This document shows, piece by piece, positions 45,280 to 54,599 of a DNA stretch of 64,000 nucleotides. The stretch spans positions 310,001 to 374,000 of the forward strand of contig NZ_AKWZ02000010.1 of NCBI RefSeq assembly GCF_000306235.2, in the 5' to 3' direction. The stretch is from Leptospira fainei serovar Hurstbridge str. BUT 6 (lineage in GTDB: Bacteria > Spirochaetota > Leptospiria > Leptospirales > Leptospiraceae). A program made the position numbers and the translations under genes. Below the pieces are notes generated by a model. The model was not told the origin of the DNA and searched no databases. It worked only from the letters and a program-made list of their open reading frames with translations. Numbering within the stretch: the stretch's first letter is position 1; the number at the start of each line of letters is the position of its first letter.

Positions 45280-46014
45280 TCAGCTTTCCCGGATTTTGTC
45301 CCGGCTTAAACCTTTTAATAAACCTACGAGTTCTCCTAAATGCTGAAGATCGCCCTTCTCGTTCTTATGAAAGGCGGTCCAACCTAACTCTCGGGTTGGA
45401 GTAATATCCAACTCCACTTTGTCTCCGCAGTAGATTAATTTCTCGGGAGGAAGTCCGACAGTCTCGGACGCCGCTTGGAAAATTCGATGGGACGGTTTCT
45501 CGAAGCCGAATTCCGCGGAAACAAATATAGGATTAAAATAGGAAAGAACTCCTACGCTGCCCAATAGATCCCGCAAACGGTGATCCCAATTGGAAATAAT
45601 CCCGAGTCCGTATCCCGATTTCTTTACGAACGAAAGCAAATCCGGAAATCCGGGATCGATTTCCCAAACTGAAGGATCGTCGAATTTTTGAAATATGGAA
45701 AGGAAAATCGGATCCGGATCCAAATCGGAACCGATCTCTTTCAAAAAAATCCCGAGCAGGTCTCTCCACCAACCCTCGCTTCCGCCTGAATGAGCGTGAA
45801 ATTTATCACGATGTTCGGGCAGAGGTTCTTTCGTTAATTCGGAATAAGCTTTACGAAACGCCCGCTCCAAGGAACCCGCGGGTCTATTTGCGTTCGTTAG
45901 CCCGAAATTTTTCAATACGTCGAAATATATTTCTCCTGCCGGTTTTTTCATCGTCAGGAGAGTGTCGCCGACGTCTAGGAAAAGAAATCGATCGGTATTT
46001 AAAGATGTTTGCAT
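45280..46014 (-). CDS. HAD-superfamily hydrolase (HDHD3-like)
   Basis: The 244-residue protein has motif I FLDVGDTLL with D14 and D17 (the nucleophile pattern DxGDT, as in HDHD3-type proteins), motif II IISNWD, motif III in KPSHRIF and motif IV CGDKVELDI. A cap domain lies between residues 20 and 115. It should be a phosphatase on a small phosphorylated metabolite; the substrate is unknown. It is convergent with the DJ-1/PfpI gene and has its own promoter region. Confidence 0.85.
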   Translation of the reverse strand: MQTSLNTDRFLFLDVGDTLLTMKKPAGEIYFDVLKNFGLTNANRPAGSLERAFRKAYSELTKEPLPEHRDKFHAHSGGSEGWWRDLLGIFLKEIGSDLDPDPIFLSIFQKFDDPSVWEIDPGFPDLLSFVKKSGYGLGIISNWDHRLRDLLGSVGVLSYFNPIFVSAEFGFEKPSHRIFQAASETVGLPPEKLIYCGDKVELDITPTRELGWTAFHKNEKGDLQHLGELVGLLKGLSRDKIRES

Positions 46015-46133
46015 TCTATTAACATTCGAGAGGAAAATTTAGATTTCGGACTCTACGGTTTTTTCCGTATCACATTCATTTCGTAAATCTTTCTTCCGAT
46101 CATTAGACTCTTCGATAAACTTAAACTTCGGAA

Positions 46134-47366
46134 TTACGGGTGAGACGGCTGGTGCCCCGGTTGAATCGCTAACTTGGTTTCATCAGCGCCCTCTTTTAAT
46201 TTCGGATCCAAAGAAGATTTGCGCGCTAGTTTCAATTCCTTCAAAACCGCTTCCTCTTTTTCGCGAGTCACTAGTTTATCTCGGGATTGTACGGACGCTT
46301 TCACCGATTCCAACACAGACCCAAGAAGAACGTCGGAAGACTTATCCCAAATTGCGGACGTGATTACGATAACGATTTTCCTGTGAGGTATCACATAGAT
46401 GAATTGTCCGCCCTTCCCGGTCGCCATAAACGTCGACTTGCCTTCGAATTCATGAAGCCACCAATGCAACCCGTAACGATGCTCCACTCCCGGCTCAAGA
46501 GTCCAAGCGATCCATTCAGGGCGAAGTATCTGTCTTCCATGCCATTTTCCCCCCTCCAAATACAATTGCCCTATCTTGGCCATGTCGATAGATCTCAACC
46601 GAAGACCGAATCCTCCGGTTTGTCGTCCCGAGGAAGCCGTATACCATTCCTCACCCCGAATCCCTAACCAAGAGAATGCTGTATTCTTTGCATACTCATA
46701 TAGACTCTTACCTGTCTTTGCTTCCAAATAGCCCGCAGCCAATTGCGAATCTCCATTAGAATATTCGAATTTAGAACCGGGTGGTGAAGATACGGGCGGT
46801 TCCCAAGCGATTGCTAACGGGTCGGCGTTCGTTCGAATGTCTTCTTTTTTAGGAAACGAATCCCAACCCATTCCCGAACTCATCCTAAGCGCGTCCTTTA
46901 ATCGAACGGATTCTTTTCCCTCCAACTCGGACGGAAGAATACCGGGAAGGCTTCCTTCCGCTCTTGCCAAGCTCTCATCCAGATTCACTCCGCAGGAGTT
47001 ACTGTAGCAAATACCGAGTAAAAGCGAAAGCATGGATTTAGTCACCGAATACATATTATGATTATGATTTCGAGATATTCCCCCCGCGTATCTTTCCCAA
47101 ATAAGATTTCCGTCTTTGAGTACGAGCAAGGAGCGAACTTCGGTTTTTTCTTTTCTCAATTTTTGGGAAAGTTCGACTAAAGGTTTGGAATCCATTCCGG
47201 CTTCCTCTGGAAAATGTACCGGAAAGCCCTCGGCGGGTGTTCTATCCAGTGTTCCCGGGTGTTCCCAATTAACTCCGTCAGGAAGCTTGACCCAACCCCA
47301 AGCTAGGGCGCTACAATTCGAAAAAGCGATTAGAGAGAATATCGTTATGAAAATCTTAAACCGCAA
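46134..47366 (-). CDS. Beta-lactamase-fold serine hydrolase, lipoprotein
   Basis: The 410-residue protein has a lipobox IAFSNC (Cys18) and the class C beta-lactamase/DD-peptidase fold: SVTK at 107-110 as S-x-x-K, YSN at 202-204, and TGKGGQF as the third element, where HTG or KTG is usual. Members include esterases, peptidases and beta-lactamases; resistance cannot be assumed. It is exported and probably anchored by lipid. The C-terminal 50 residues are charged and disordered, ending GHQPSHP. Confidence 0.83.
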   Translation of the reverse strand: MRFKIFITIFSLIAFSNCSALAWGWVKLPDGVNWEHPGTLDRTPAEGFPVHFPEEAGMDSKPLVELSQKLRKEKTEVRSLLVLKDGNLIWERYAGGISRNHNHNMYSVTKSMLSLLLGICYSNSCGVNLDESLARAEGSLPGILPSELEGKESVRLKDALRMSSGMGWDSFPKKEDIRTNADPLAIAWEPPVSSPPGSKFEYSNGDSQLAAGYLEAKTGKSLYEYAKNTAFSWLGIRGEEWYTASSGRQTGGFGLRLRSIDMAKIGQLYLEGGKWHGRQILRPEWIAWTLEPGVEHRYGLHWWLHEFEGKSTFMATGKGGQFIYVIPHRKIVIVITSAIWDKSSDVLLGSVLESVKASVQSRDKLVTREKEEAVLKELKLARKSSLDPKLKEGADETKLAIQPGHQPSHP

Positions 47367-47591
47367 AATCGAATCCCATCCTTACTTTTTACTAAATACA
47401 TCTTTCGGAGAATCTAACGAAAGACCTTCCAACTTGCAATCTATTTGGACGAATCGGCTGGAAATATTTTTCCAAAATTTTTTCGGGAAAAATCGAGAAA
47501 ATGGACATGTCCGATTGTTTATTTAAATGTCTCATTAGATCCTCTAACAAGCTGTAAGACGAGAAGTTTCAAACGATCAGAACTCTAATCG

Positions 47592-47616
47592 CTAAAATAT
47601 CCTCTCAATATTTTAG
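47592..47616. repeat. Perfect inverted repeat upstream of a lipoprotein gene
   Basis: CTAAAATAT (47592-47600) and ATATTTTAG (47608-47616) form 9-bp arms with a 7-nt centre. It lies in the 330-bp gap between two divergent lipoprotein genes and could be an operator or a weak terminator. No gene is visible in the rest of the gap. Confidence 0.4.
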
Positions 47617-47699
47617 ACCGTCGATTTGTTCCATTAATGCTTTTCTTTTTAGAGGAATATGGCCCTTCTTTTCGCAAGATCAGTCGAATCTTTCCTTGC

Positions 47700-48233
47700 A
47701 TGAAGCGAAATAGTTTAAAGTCTGGAGTCATGTCTTCCCTATTCTCGCTCAAGGGTAAGAGAGTTTTCCTGCTCGCAGCCTTACTGTTTTCTCTTTCTCA
47801 CTGCTTTTTCGCCGTTGATTGGAGTAAGGGCGCCGGACCGAAAGGAAAAGAAAGGGGGGTTCTACAGGAAGTTCCTGATGCGGACGAGGCAAATCTGTCG
47901 CATGAAGAACTTAAGAGAGCCGGCAAGAAGCCGATCTTTAAAAGCGAAGAAGAAAGGCGCTTATTCGAAGTGATGTCGGCCGAGGCCGGCGATTCAAAGA
48001 CCGCCAAAAATTGCACGGTTCTTTATAACAGCTGCAAAGATAAATGCTGGAAGGAATTTCCGGTCCCTAGTGTCGAAACCGTTTTCACAGCGATCTCTGT
48101 GGATAGAAAAAGATGGGCCTGCGTAGGAACGTGCCAGAATGTTTGCAATCACTTTGACCCGCCTTCGTCGGGCGGTTCCATGCCGAATTCAGGAAAAGGA
48201 AATTATGCAAATCCGAATGCTCCAAGATATTAA
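47700..48233 (+). CDS. Cys-rich putative lipoprotein
   Basis: From the ATG at 47700 the protein has a basic N-region, a hydrophobic core VFLLAALLFSL and lipobox LSHC. The mature part is charged, then a cysteine-rich stretch: NCTVLYNSCKDKC and WACVGTCQNVC, giving six Cys in about 50 residues, likely three disulfides. The tail is Gly/Asn/Pro-rich. No family is recognised. A second ATG at 47730 lies too close to a GGAG, and a longer frame from 47637 lacks a better start, so the start is uncertain. Confidence 0.6.
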   Translation: MKRNSLKSGVMSSLFSLKGKRVFLLAALLFSLSHCFFAVDWSKGAGPKGKERGVLQEVPDADEANLSHEELKRAGKKPIFKSEEERRLFEVMSAEAGDSKTAKNCTVLYNSCKDKCWKEFPVPSVETVFTAISVDRKRWACVGTCQNVCNHFDPPSSGGSMPNSGKGNYANPNAPRY

Positions 48234-48332
48234 CCCGATTATTTTTCCGGCTACGATCCGAAACTCGATCTCTTTGAGAAAGACTGGACAAACTTAGGTT
48301 AACGCGTAATTTCTTTCCTTTCGGAGGAAAGA

Positions 48333-48662
48333 ATGTCATCTCAAGAAATTCTCGTTTTTACTACCCTCGCCGACCGCGATTTAGCCGAAGAATATATCGC
48401 CGAAATGCTCCAGCAAGGAATTATAGTTAGCGGCACGATCTTTCCGGAAGTCGCGCTTCTTTATCAATGGGAAGGGAAATTGACGATCGATTCGGAGAAT
48501 AAACTTCTATTAAAGGCTAAGGCCGAACATTATCCCGCAATTGAAGAATTCATCATGAAGAAGCATCCTTATTTGGCGCCCGAAATCATCCGTATGGATG
48601 TAAGCTTCGGTTCTGATAAATTTAAATCCTATATCAAAGAAAAAATCGCCAAAGGCGGTTAA
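48333..48662 (+). CDS. cutA: CutA-type divalent cation tolerance protein
   Basis: The 109-residue protein matches CutA1: an N-terminal beta strand EILVFTTLADRDLAEEYIAEML, IVSGTIFPEVALLYQWEGKLTIDSENKLLLKA and HPYLAPEIIRMDV. CutA forms trimers; in some bacteria it affects copper tolerance. Here W and E of YQWEGK are present but the usual Cys-containing N-terminus is not seen. GGAGG, 5 nt before the ATG, supports the start. Confidence 0.9.
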   Translation: MSSQEILVFTTLADRDLAEEYIAEMLQQGIIVSGTIFPEVALLYQWEGKLTIDSENKLLLKAKAEHYPAIEEFIMKKHPYLAPEIIRMDVSFGSDKFKSYIKEKIAKGG

Positions 48663-48699
48663 TAGTCCGACGAGTAAGACGCTCATAGATATTCTATGA

Positions 48700-50160
48700 T
48701 TATTCGTATTTGATCAAAAAGGAATCGGCAGCGCCTCCGGAATACGGTTGGCCGAGTAACGAGGCATTAGTGTAGCCGGTTCCATATACGTTTCCGGGAA
48801 AGTCGACGGAGATGCCGGTCGCATTCGTATTGGCGCCGGCTCCTAAAAGTTTTGTCCATTTTTTATTTCCGTTAGCGTCATATTTCACGACAAATAAGTC
48901 GTAAGTACCTCCGGAAAATGCCTGCCCGTCCAAGGAGGCGGATGTAAAACCTGTCGCGTATACATTGCCCAAAAAATCCACTGTTACTGAATTTCCTTTT
49001 ACATTTCCGCCCGGTGTTCCCAACATTCGGACCCAGAGTAGATTGCCATTCGGGTCGTATTTAGTCACAAGAAGATCGTAATAAGTCGGCCCACCGCCCG
49101 AGTATACTTGTCCCCCGATACTTACGTTTGCATTCCCGGCAGTATAAATATTTCCTAATACGTCAGCCGTGATGCCGTATCCGTATGCCTCGCTTCCTGC
49201 AGGAACTGCGCCGAGAAGCTGGGTCCAAAGCTGATTCCCATTCGTATCAAACTTAACCAGGAAAAAGTTCTTATTCGGAGACGATCCGATGAAAGTCTGT
49301 CCGAACAAATTTCCCTCCGTATAACCTGTCGCGTGAATATTGCCGTACGGGTTTGCAGCGAATCCGAACCCATACACGTTTGCAGGTCCTCCGAACACCC
49401 AACTTGTTAGTTCATTTCCGTTCTGGTCATACTTTACGACATAGGAGTCGGCAACTCCGGCGGTGATAAGAGGATGTGAGTCGAAAGTATTATTCGTAAA
49501 CCCGCCCGAATAGATATTTCCGATTCCATCCGCTCCAATTCCATAAGAGGTAGCATAATAACCTGCGACAGAAGTGATGACTCTGGTCCAAAGTAAATTC
49601 CCGTTTGAATCATATTTAGCCGTGAACATCCCGGTACCCGCGGGCGCAGCTTGGCCTCCGATCGCGCCGGTCGTCTTCCCGGTCAAATACACGCCTCCGG
49701 CGGAATCCGTCGTGATCCCTAAAGCTTCGGTATCTGCTGCGGAAGCTCCAAGTAATCTTGTCCACCGACGATTCCCCTGAGAATCGTACCTGGACAAAAA
49801 TAAATTATAATTCGCGCCGCCTGTCGCGCCCGTGAATATTTGTCCGTCCAGATTTCCGTTAGTAATTCCCGCTATATAAATATTGCCTCTAGAATCGATC
49901 GCGATTCCGTATGACTGAGTCGTCGCTCCTCCAATCCCAAGCAAACGCGCGTAATCTAAAAGGCCTTGGTTATCGTGAGGAGGAATGCATCCCGACATTG
50001 TCCTTCCGGTTGTCGCTTTCAGAATGGTTCCTAACTCGAACATCGTAGAGGATCGGTCGCAATCGTTGTGCCTATGAATCGCGCAACCAAGACACAGGAG
50101 AAGACTTGCAAAGATAAATAAGAATCGAATATCAGATTTAGTTCGCCGTAAATAATTCAT
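48700..50160 (-). CDS. SBBP beta-propeller repeat lipoprotein
   Basis: The 486-residue protein has lipobox LLLCLGC (Cys26) and then about eight repeats of some 50 residues with the pattern SxGIAxDxxGNIYxxGxTxGxLDGQxF...FLxKYDxxGNxxWTRLLG. These are SBBP repeats that form a beta propeller. The protein is probably exposed at the cell surface or in the periplasm. The repeats occur many times in leptospires. No enzymatic site is seen. Confidence 0.87.
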   Translation of the reverse strand: MNYLRRTKSDIRFLFIFASLLLCLGCAIHRHNDCDRSSTMFELGTILKATTGRTMSGCIPPHDNQGLLDYARLLGIGGATTQSYGIAIDSRGNIYIAGITNGNLDGQIFTGATGGANYNLFLSRYDSQGNRRWTRLLGASAADTEALGITTDSAGGVYLTGKTTGAIGGQAAPAGTGMFTAKYDSNGNLLWTRVITSVAGYYATSYGIGADGIGNIYSGGFTNNTFDSHPLITAGVADSYVVKYDQNGNELTSWVFGGPANVYGFGFAANPYGNIHATGYTEGNLFGQTFIGSSPNKNFFLVKFDTNGNQLWTQLLGAVPAGSEAYGYGITADVLGNIYTAGNANVSIGGQVYSGGGPTYYDLLVTKYDPNGNLLWVRMLGTPGGNVKGNSVTVDFLGNVYATGFTSASLDGQAFSGGTYDLFVVKYDANGNKKWTKLLGAGANTNATGISVDFPGNVYGTGYTNASLLGQPYSGGAADSFLIKYE

Positions 50161-50275
50161 GTCCGTTGAAAAAGTCCAGATTCGAGTAAGATCGCTTTTC
50201 GGGAAAAAAGCGAATCATTTCGGATTTTTAATTATCCTATAACTGGAAAAAAATTATATCTCAATAACGGAAAAC

Positions 50276-50295
50276 CGAAGATTTCAAAATCTTCG
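50276..50295 (-). terminator. Hairpin after the rhomboid gene
   Basis: CGAAGATT and AATCTTCG pair around TCAA; the minus strand continues GGTTTTCC. It lies downstream of the rhomboid gene only if read from the plus side of 50361; on the minus strand it is 66 bp past that gene's stop, so it can end its transcript. Strength is uncertain. Confidence 0.5.
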
Positions 50296-50360
50296 CTTAT
50301 TCATAAGCATTATGAGGCAAAATTTTTACGAAGCTATGTTTATTCTACGAGCGACGAGAA

Positions 50361-50960
50361 TCATCGGAATATCGCAAGTATATAGTGAAAAAATTTGAAT
50401 ACGGAATCCGGTTTAGCGAAAATTGCAAAGGTAATTCCGGCCAAAGCTCCGTAAAGATGCGCATCGTGATTCACTCCGTCATTTCCTTTTTTCGACGCGT
50501 AATATGTGTAGCCAAGATAAGCTAACGCAAAAATCGGCGCGGGAATCGGGATCGGAATCAAGAACATATAGATACTGGACTGAGGATAAAATAAGACGGA
50601 CGCGAATACGATTCCTGAAGTTCCTCCGGAAGCCCCCAAAGTGCCGTAAGCCGGATTATCCCTATTTTTGAGAAAGGAGATTCCGCTAGCCGCTAAAATT
50701 GCGGTGAAGTAAATTCCGGCAAAACCGAATCCTCCGATCGTATATTCTACGGCCGGTCCGAAGAAATACAGGGTGATCATATTAAACATTAAATGGAAAA
50801 TATCGGAATGCAGGAAGGCGCTCGTTATCAAAGTATAGTATCGTCCTTCCCTTGAATCTCGAAACGGGCGTAATAGGAATTTTTCCAGCAGTTCCGGGTT
50901 ACCCATCAACGCGTATAGACTGAAAGCCGCGGTGATTACGATCGTAATTTCTGTTAGCAT
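50361..50960 (-). CDS. Rhomboid family intramembrane serine protease
   Basis: The 199-residue protein has six hydrophobic segments. The rhomboid motifs are TSAFLHSDIFHLMFNM in helix 2, GASGGTSGIVFA with catalytic Ser115 in GxSG, and NHDAHLYGALAG with His168. Rhomboids cut membrane proteins within the bilayer; the targets are unknown. It starts 16 bp after uvrB and is probably cotranscribed. Confidence 0.88.
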   Translation of the reverse strand: MLTEITIVITAAFSLYALMGNPELLEKFLLRPFRDSREGRYYTLITSAFLHSDIFHLMFNMITLYFFGPAVEYTIGGFGFAGIYFTAILAASGISFLKNRDNPAYGTLGASGGTSGIVFASVLFYPQSSIYMFLIPIPIPAPIFALAYLGYTYYASKKGNDGVNHDAHLYGALAGITFAIFAKPDSVFKFFHYILAIFR

Positions 50961-50976
50961 TTTATCCTGTTTCTCG

Positions 50977-52956
50977 TTATGCTTTCAGAGAAAGCATCTT
51001 ATCCCGGAGCATTGCGGCACGTTCGAAATCCAATTCTTTTGCGGCTTTAAGCATTTCCTCTCTAAGACGTTCTTTTAATTCTTCCTTGGAAGAAAAATTC
51101 TTCTCTTTAAATTGCTTCTCGATACTCTCGAGCGCCGCCTCTTCCAAGGTATATTCTTTTTGCTCCCGATCTATAATGTCGCTGATTTCCTTCGAAATCG
51201 TTTTCGGAGAAATTCTGTATTTCCTGTTGTGTTCTTCCTGAATCGTACGGCGGCGACGCGTTTCTCCGATGGCTTTTTCCATCGAATCGGTCATTTTATC
51301 GGCGTACAAGACTGCAGTCCCGTTAATGTTTCGAGCCGCCCGGCCGATCGTCTGTATTAGAGATTTATAATTTCTTAAAAATCCCTCCTTGTCCGCGTCC
51401 AAAATAGCAACTAACGTGACTTCCGGAAGATCCAATCCTTCCCGAAGCAAATTGATTCCGACGAGAACGTCGTATACCCCTTTTCGCAGGTCTCGAATGA
51501 TTTCAACCCGCTCCAAAGTGTCTACTTCCGAGTGCAGATAAGAGACTTTAATTCCGAGTTCCTTATAATAATCGGTTAGATCTTCCGACATTTTTTTGGT
51601 AAGGGTAGTGACTAATACCCTTTCATCTTTATCTACTCGTTTACGAATCTCGATCAAAAGGTCTTCGACCTGATTTTTCGTCGGGCGAACTTCTACGACG
51701 GGATCCAATAACCCGGTCGGCCGAATGATTTGCTCAACAATCGTCTTGCTTTTTTGCATCTCGTAATCTGCTGGAGTCGCGGAAACGTACAAGGTTCTCG
51801 GAGTCAAATTTTCAAACTCGGGAAAATTCAACGGGCGATTATCGAGCGCGGAAGGTAATCTGAATCCGAAGTCCACCAGAGTTTGCTTGCGAGCACGATC
51901 ACCGGCATACATCCCTCCCACCTGTGGAATCGTCACATGAGATTCATCGACGATCAGCAAAAAATCTCCGCGAAAATAATCGATTAAGCACGCCGGTCTT
52001 TCGCCTTCTTTCCTTCCGGTTAAGTGACGCGAATAATTTTCGACTCCGTTGCAATAGCCCATTTCCTGAAGCATTTCCATATCGTAGTTCGTGCGGGATA
52101 CGATTCGTTGTGCTTCCAAAAACTTATTTTCTTTGTTGAACTTCGCTTCCTGCTCCGTCATTTCATTCTTAATGACTTCGATTGCCTCTTTGATCATCGG
52201 TGAAGACGTGATGAAGTGCTTTGCAGGATAGATAAAACAACGCTCGAGTTTGGCAATAACCTGCCCGGTGACCGGTTGAATCCGGCTAATCGCGTCGATT
52301 TCGTCTCCGAAGAATTCGATTCGAATCCCGTCCGTATGGTATGCCGGGTATACCTCGATGGAATCTCCTCTCACTCTGAAATTCCCTCTAGAGAAATCGA
52401 TATCGTTCCGATTATACTGGATATGAAGCAATTGACGAATCACCTGGTCTCGATCAATCGTATTTCCTTTTTGTAATGAAACTACGGATTTCATATATTC
52501 TTCGGGAGATCCCAATCCGTAAATGCAGGAAACCGAACTTACAATAATGACGTCGTCTCTTTCCAAAAGCGAAGATGTCGCCCGAAGCCTTAGCTTATCG
52601 ATTTCCTCGTTCACCGACATGTCCTTTTCGATGAACACATCGGAAGAAGGCACGTATGCCTCGGGCTGGTAATAATCGTAATATGATACGAAGTATTCTA
52701 CGGCATTTTCCGGAAAGAAATCCTTAAACTCTCGGAATAATTGTGCAGCCAATGTTTTGTTATGCGAAAGTATGAGCGTAGGCAACCCGAGTCTGGCAAT
52801 TACCTCCGCCATAGTAAACGTCTTACCTGAACCCGTCACGCCTACGAGTGTGACTTTCTCTTCTCCCTGTTCGAACGAAGTCGCAATTTTTTCGATAGCT
52901 TGAATTTGATCTCCAGCTGCTTTATAGGGGGAATGAAGTTTAAAAATTGCAGGCAT
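50977..52956 (-). CDS. uvrB: UvrABC excision nuclease subunit B
   Basis: UvrB loads onto damaged DNA with UvrA and recruits UvrC. The 659-residue protein has Walker [11 protein letters not shown], the beta-hairpin region with [20 protein letters not shown], motif VI with QTIGRAARN, and a C-terminal UVR domain (LRDKMLSL end). Length and motifs are normal. Confidence 0.97.
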   Translation of the reverse strand: MPAIFKLHSPYKAAGDQIQAIEKIATSFEQGEEKVTLVGVTGSGKTFTMAEVIARLGLPTLILSHNKTLAAQLFREFKDFFPENAVEYFVSYYDYYQPEAYVPSSDVFIEKDMSVNEEIDKLRLRATSSLLERDDVIIVSSVSCIYGLGSPEEYMKSVVSLQKGNTIDRDQVIRQLLHIQYNRNDIDFSRGNFRVRGDSIEVYPAYHTDGIRIEFFGDEIDAISRIQPVTGQVIAKLERCFIYPAKHFITSSPMIKEAIEVIKNEMTEQEAKFNKENKFLEAQRIVSRTNYDMEMLQEMGYCNGVENYSRHLTGRKEGERPACLIDYFRGDFLLIVDESHVTIPQVGGMYAGDRARKQTLVDFGFRLPSALDNRPLNFPEFENLTPRTLYVSATPADYEMQKSKTIVEQIIRPTGLLDPVVEVRPTKNQVEDLLIEIRKRVDKDERVLVTTLTKKMSEDLTDYYKELGIKVSYLHSEVDTLERVEIIRDLRKGVYDVLVGINLLREGLDLPEVTLVAILDADKEGFLRNYKSLIQTIGRAARNINGTAVLYADKMTDSMEKAIGETRRRRTIQEEHNRKYRISPKTISKEISDIIDREQKEYTLEEAALESIEKQFKEKNFSSKEELKERLREEMLKAAKELDFERAAMLRDKMLSLKA

Positions 52957-53022
52957 ACTGTTTCCTCTCGGTTAGAATCCACGACGAACGGAATGTTTTC
53001 TATTTTGAAAGACTTTACTAAT

Positions 53023-53691
53023 CTAAGAAAGTTTTTTCTCGGCCATAAAGAGAGCCTGCTTGCGTTCTTCTAAAATTTCTAGATCCATTTTATCGAATAG
53101 CTTTTGCATTACCATCATACCGCGCATAAGTGTCGCGGTGGAAGAGAATTTTCCCCTTTCTATATCTTCTTCGATGTTCAAGTCTCTAAGGTTATTGACC
53201 AGCCGAATTTTAAAAAGTCCGCTTCTCTCTATCGAATACGAGACTTCGACTGTTCCTCCGTCTCCGTATTTCACTGCATTTTCGACGGCCTCGATCGATC
53301 CGATTGTAAGATCGACAATCAAATCGTCGTTAACACCGTTTTCGCGCAAAAAAGTCTCAAGCCTGCTTCGGACGTATTGCATAGGCTGAAATTCCGTTTT
53401 CCCAAGAATAGCGTATTCTTCTTTTTTAACGGTTTTCTTGTGCAAAGCGGACTCCGGAGAAAGTGAATACTCTCTCGGATCGAATTTTCCTCTGATTGCG
53501 TCCTTGGAAGCGACCAAGGTATCAAGAATTTGGGGAATCCAGTCCGGCTGGATCTTAGGCTCTTCCCGGAATCGCCGAACGACATCCATCCGGATCCAGG
53601 CGTGGAAATCCTGGGAATTTCCTACTAAACCGTTTGCTAGGAGATCCCGTATTCGGGCCTCGATCTCTCCTAGGGAAAAGGACATTCCCAT
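53023..53691 (-). CDS. HATPase-type protein, possible anti-sigma factor kinase
   Basis: The 222-residue protein has an N-terminal helical part of about 95 residues and a C-terminal ATP-binding domain with SIEAVENAVKYGDGG as the N-box and a GMMVMQK region. The layout resembles RsbW/SpoIIAB kinases that phosphorylate anti-anti-sigma proteins, but the G-box is weak and the N-terminal extension is unusual. It has no membrane segment. It lies upstream of uvrB on the same strand with 66 bp between. The 441-bp gap upstream, 53692-54132, shows no gene or RNA. Confidence 0.65.
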   Translation of the reverse strand: MGMSFSLGEIEARIRDLLANGLVGNSQDFHAWIRMDVVRRFREEPKIQPDWIPQILDTLVASKDAIRGKFDPREYSLSPESALHKKTVKKEEYAILGKTEFQPMQYVRSRLETFLRENGVNDDLIVDLTIGSIEAVENAVKYGDGGTVEVSYSIERSGLFKIRLVNNLRDLNIEEDIERGKFSSTATLMRGMMVMQKLFDKMDLEILEERKQALFMAEKKLS

Positions 53692-54132
53692 ATTTTTCCA
53701 TAGGATCGTTTTTTAAAATGAATGTAAATCTGATTTTTAGAAAACGACCGCAAACTGCTTCGGAGAATATGGTCACCGTTTTTTTTCCGAAGCTTTTTTA
53801 CGGAAAATTTTCTCGGGTAAAAACGCCTAGTTCCAAATTCGATCCTTCAGTCTTCGGATTTTTGCCGGAAATGCCGTCTCATAAATTCGTTCTTTTACGG
53901 AATATTTTCCCGCGTTAAGATCACTCTCCATCCGAGCGCTATTCGTCGATTAGTAGAATCGATCCTTAATATTAATTACGCCACCCATAATGAAGCGATG
54001 CGTCCTATTTTTTATTTACCAACTTTAAGTGCAGCGAATCTTTTTATCGGCTAGAGTAGTTACTTCGTTAAATCTGCCATGAACCGGATTCTTTGCGTCG
54101 CTTCGGAAACTTAAGCTGGTCGGGAAATTTCC

Positions 54133-54594
54133 CTACCATTTTCTTACTTGCCGCAAAACTTCATAGGCAACGATCGCGACCGCGTTACTTAAGTTTAGGC
54201 ATCTGCAATCTTCTTCCATAGGAATTCGAATCACATGATCCGTATCGGAAGCTTTCATGATCTCGGGAGGAAGCCCCGAAGTTTCATTACCGAATAAAAG
54301 AGTATCGTTCAGCCCGTAATTCGGTTTCGTATAAGAAGCCGTCCCTTTTGTGGAGATTAAATAAAGATTCGATCCCTGAGGAAGACTCGAACGAAACTCT
54401 TCCCAAGTAGAATGCCGAGTCAGTTTTACTTTATCCCAATAATCCAACCCGGCACGTCGGGCGGCTTTCTCGGAAAGTTCGAATGCAGGTTCTCCGACAA
54501 TATGCAGTTCGGCTCCTAAAGCGACACAGAGTCTAGCGATATTACCGGTGTTAGGCGGAATCTCCGGCCGATACAAAGCGATCCGGAGAGGCAT
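54133..54594 (-). CDS. trmL: tRNA (cytidine/uridine-34 2'-O)-methyltransferase TrmL
   Basis: A SPOUT methyltransferase of 153 residues that modifies the wobble base of leucine tRNAs in E. coli. It has RPEIPPNTGNIARLC, the knot motifs LLFGNETSGLP and CLNLSNAVAIVAYE, and the short length of TrmL (no RNA-binding extension as in TrmH). It follows the S1-domain gene by 5 bp. Confidence 0.94.
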   Translation of the reverse strand: MPLRIALYRPEIPPNTGNIARLCVALGAELHIVGEPAFELSEKAARRAGLDYWDKVKLTRHSTWEEFRSSLPQGSNLYLISTKGTASYTKPNYGLNDTLLFGNETSGLPPEIMKASDTDHVIRIPMEEDCRCLNLSNAVAIVAYEVLRQVRKW

Positions 54595-54599
54595 TTACC

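Noticed and set aside
46134..47366. Beta-lactamase resistance gene
   Set aside because: The fold is shared with esterases and peptidases, and the third motif is changed; resistance cannot be claimed.
48700..50160. DNA-level tandem repeat
   Set aside because: The periodicity is at protein level (SBBP repeats); the nucleotide copies have diverged.
53692..54132. Small RNA or gene in the gap upstream of the HATPase gene
   Set aside because: No stable long hairpin, promoter pair or codon pattern could be supported.
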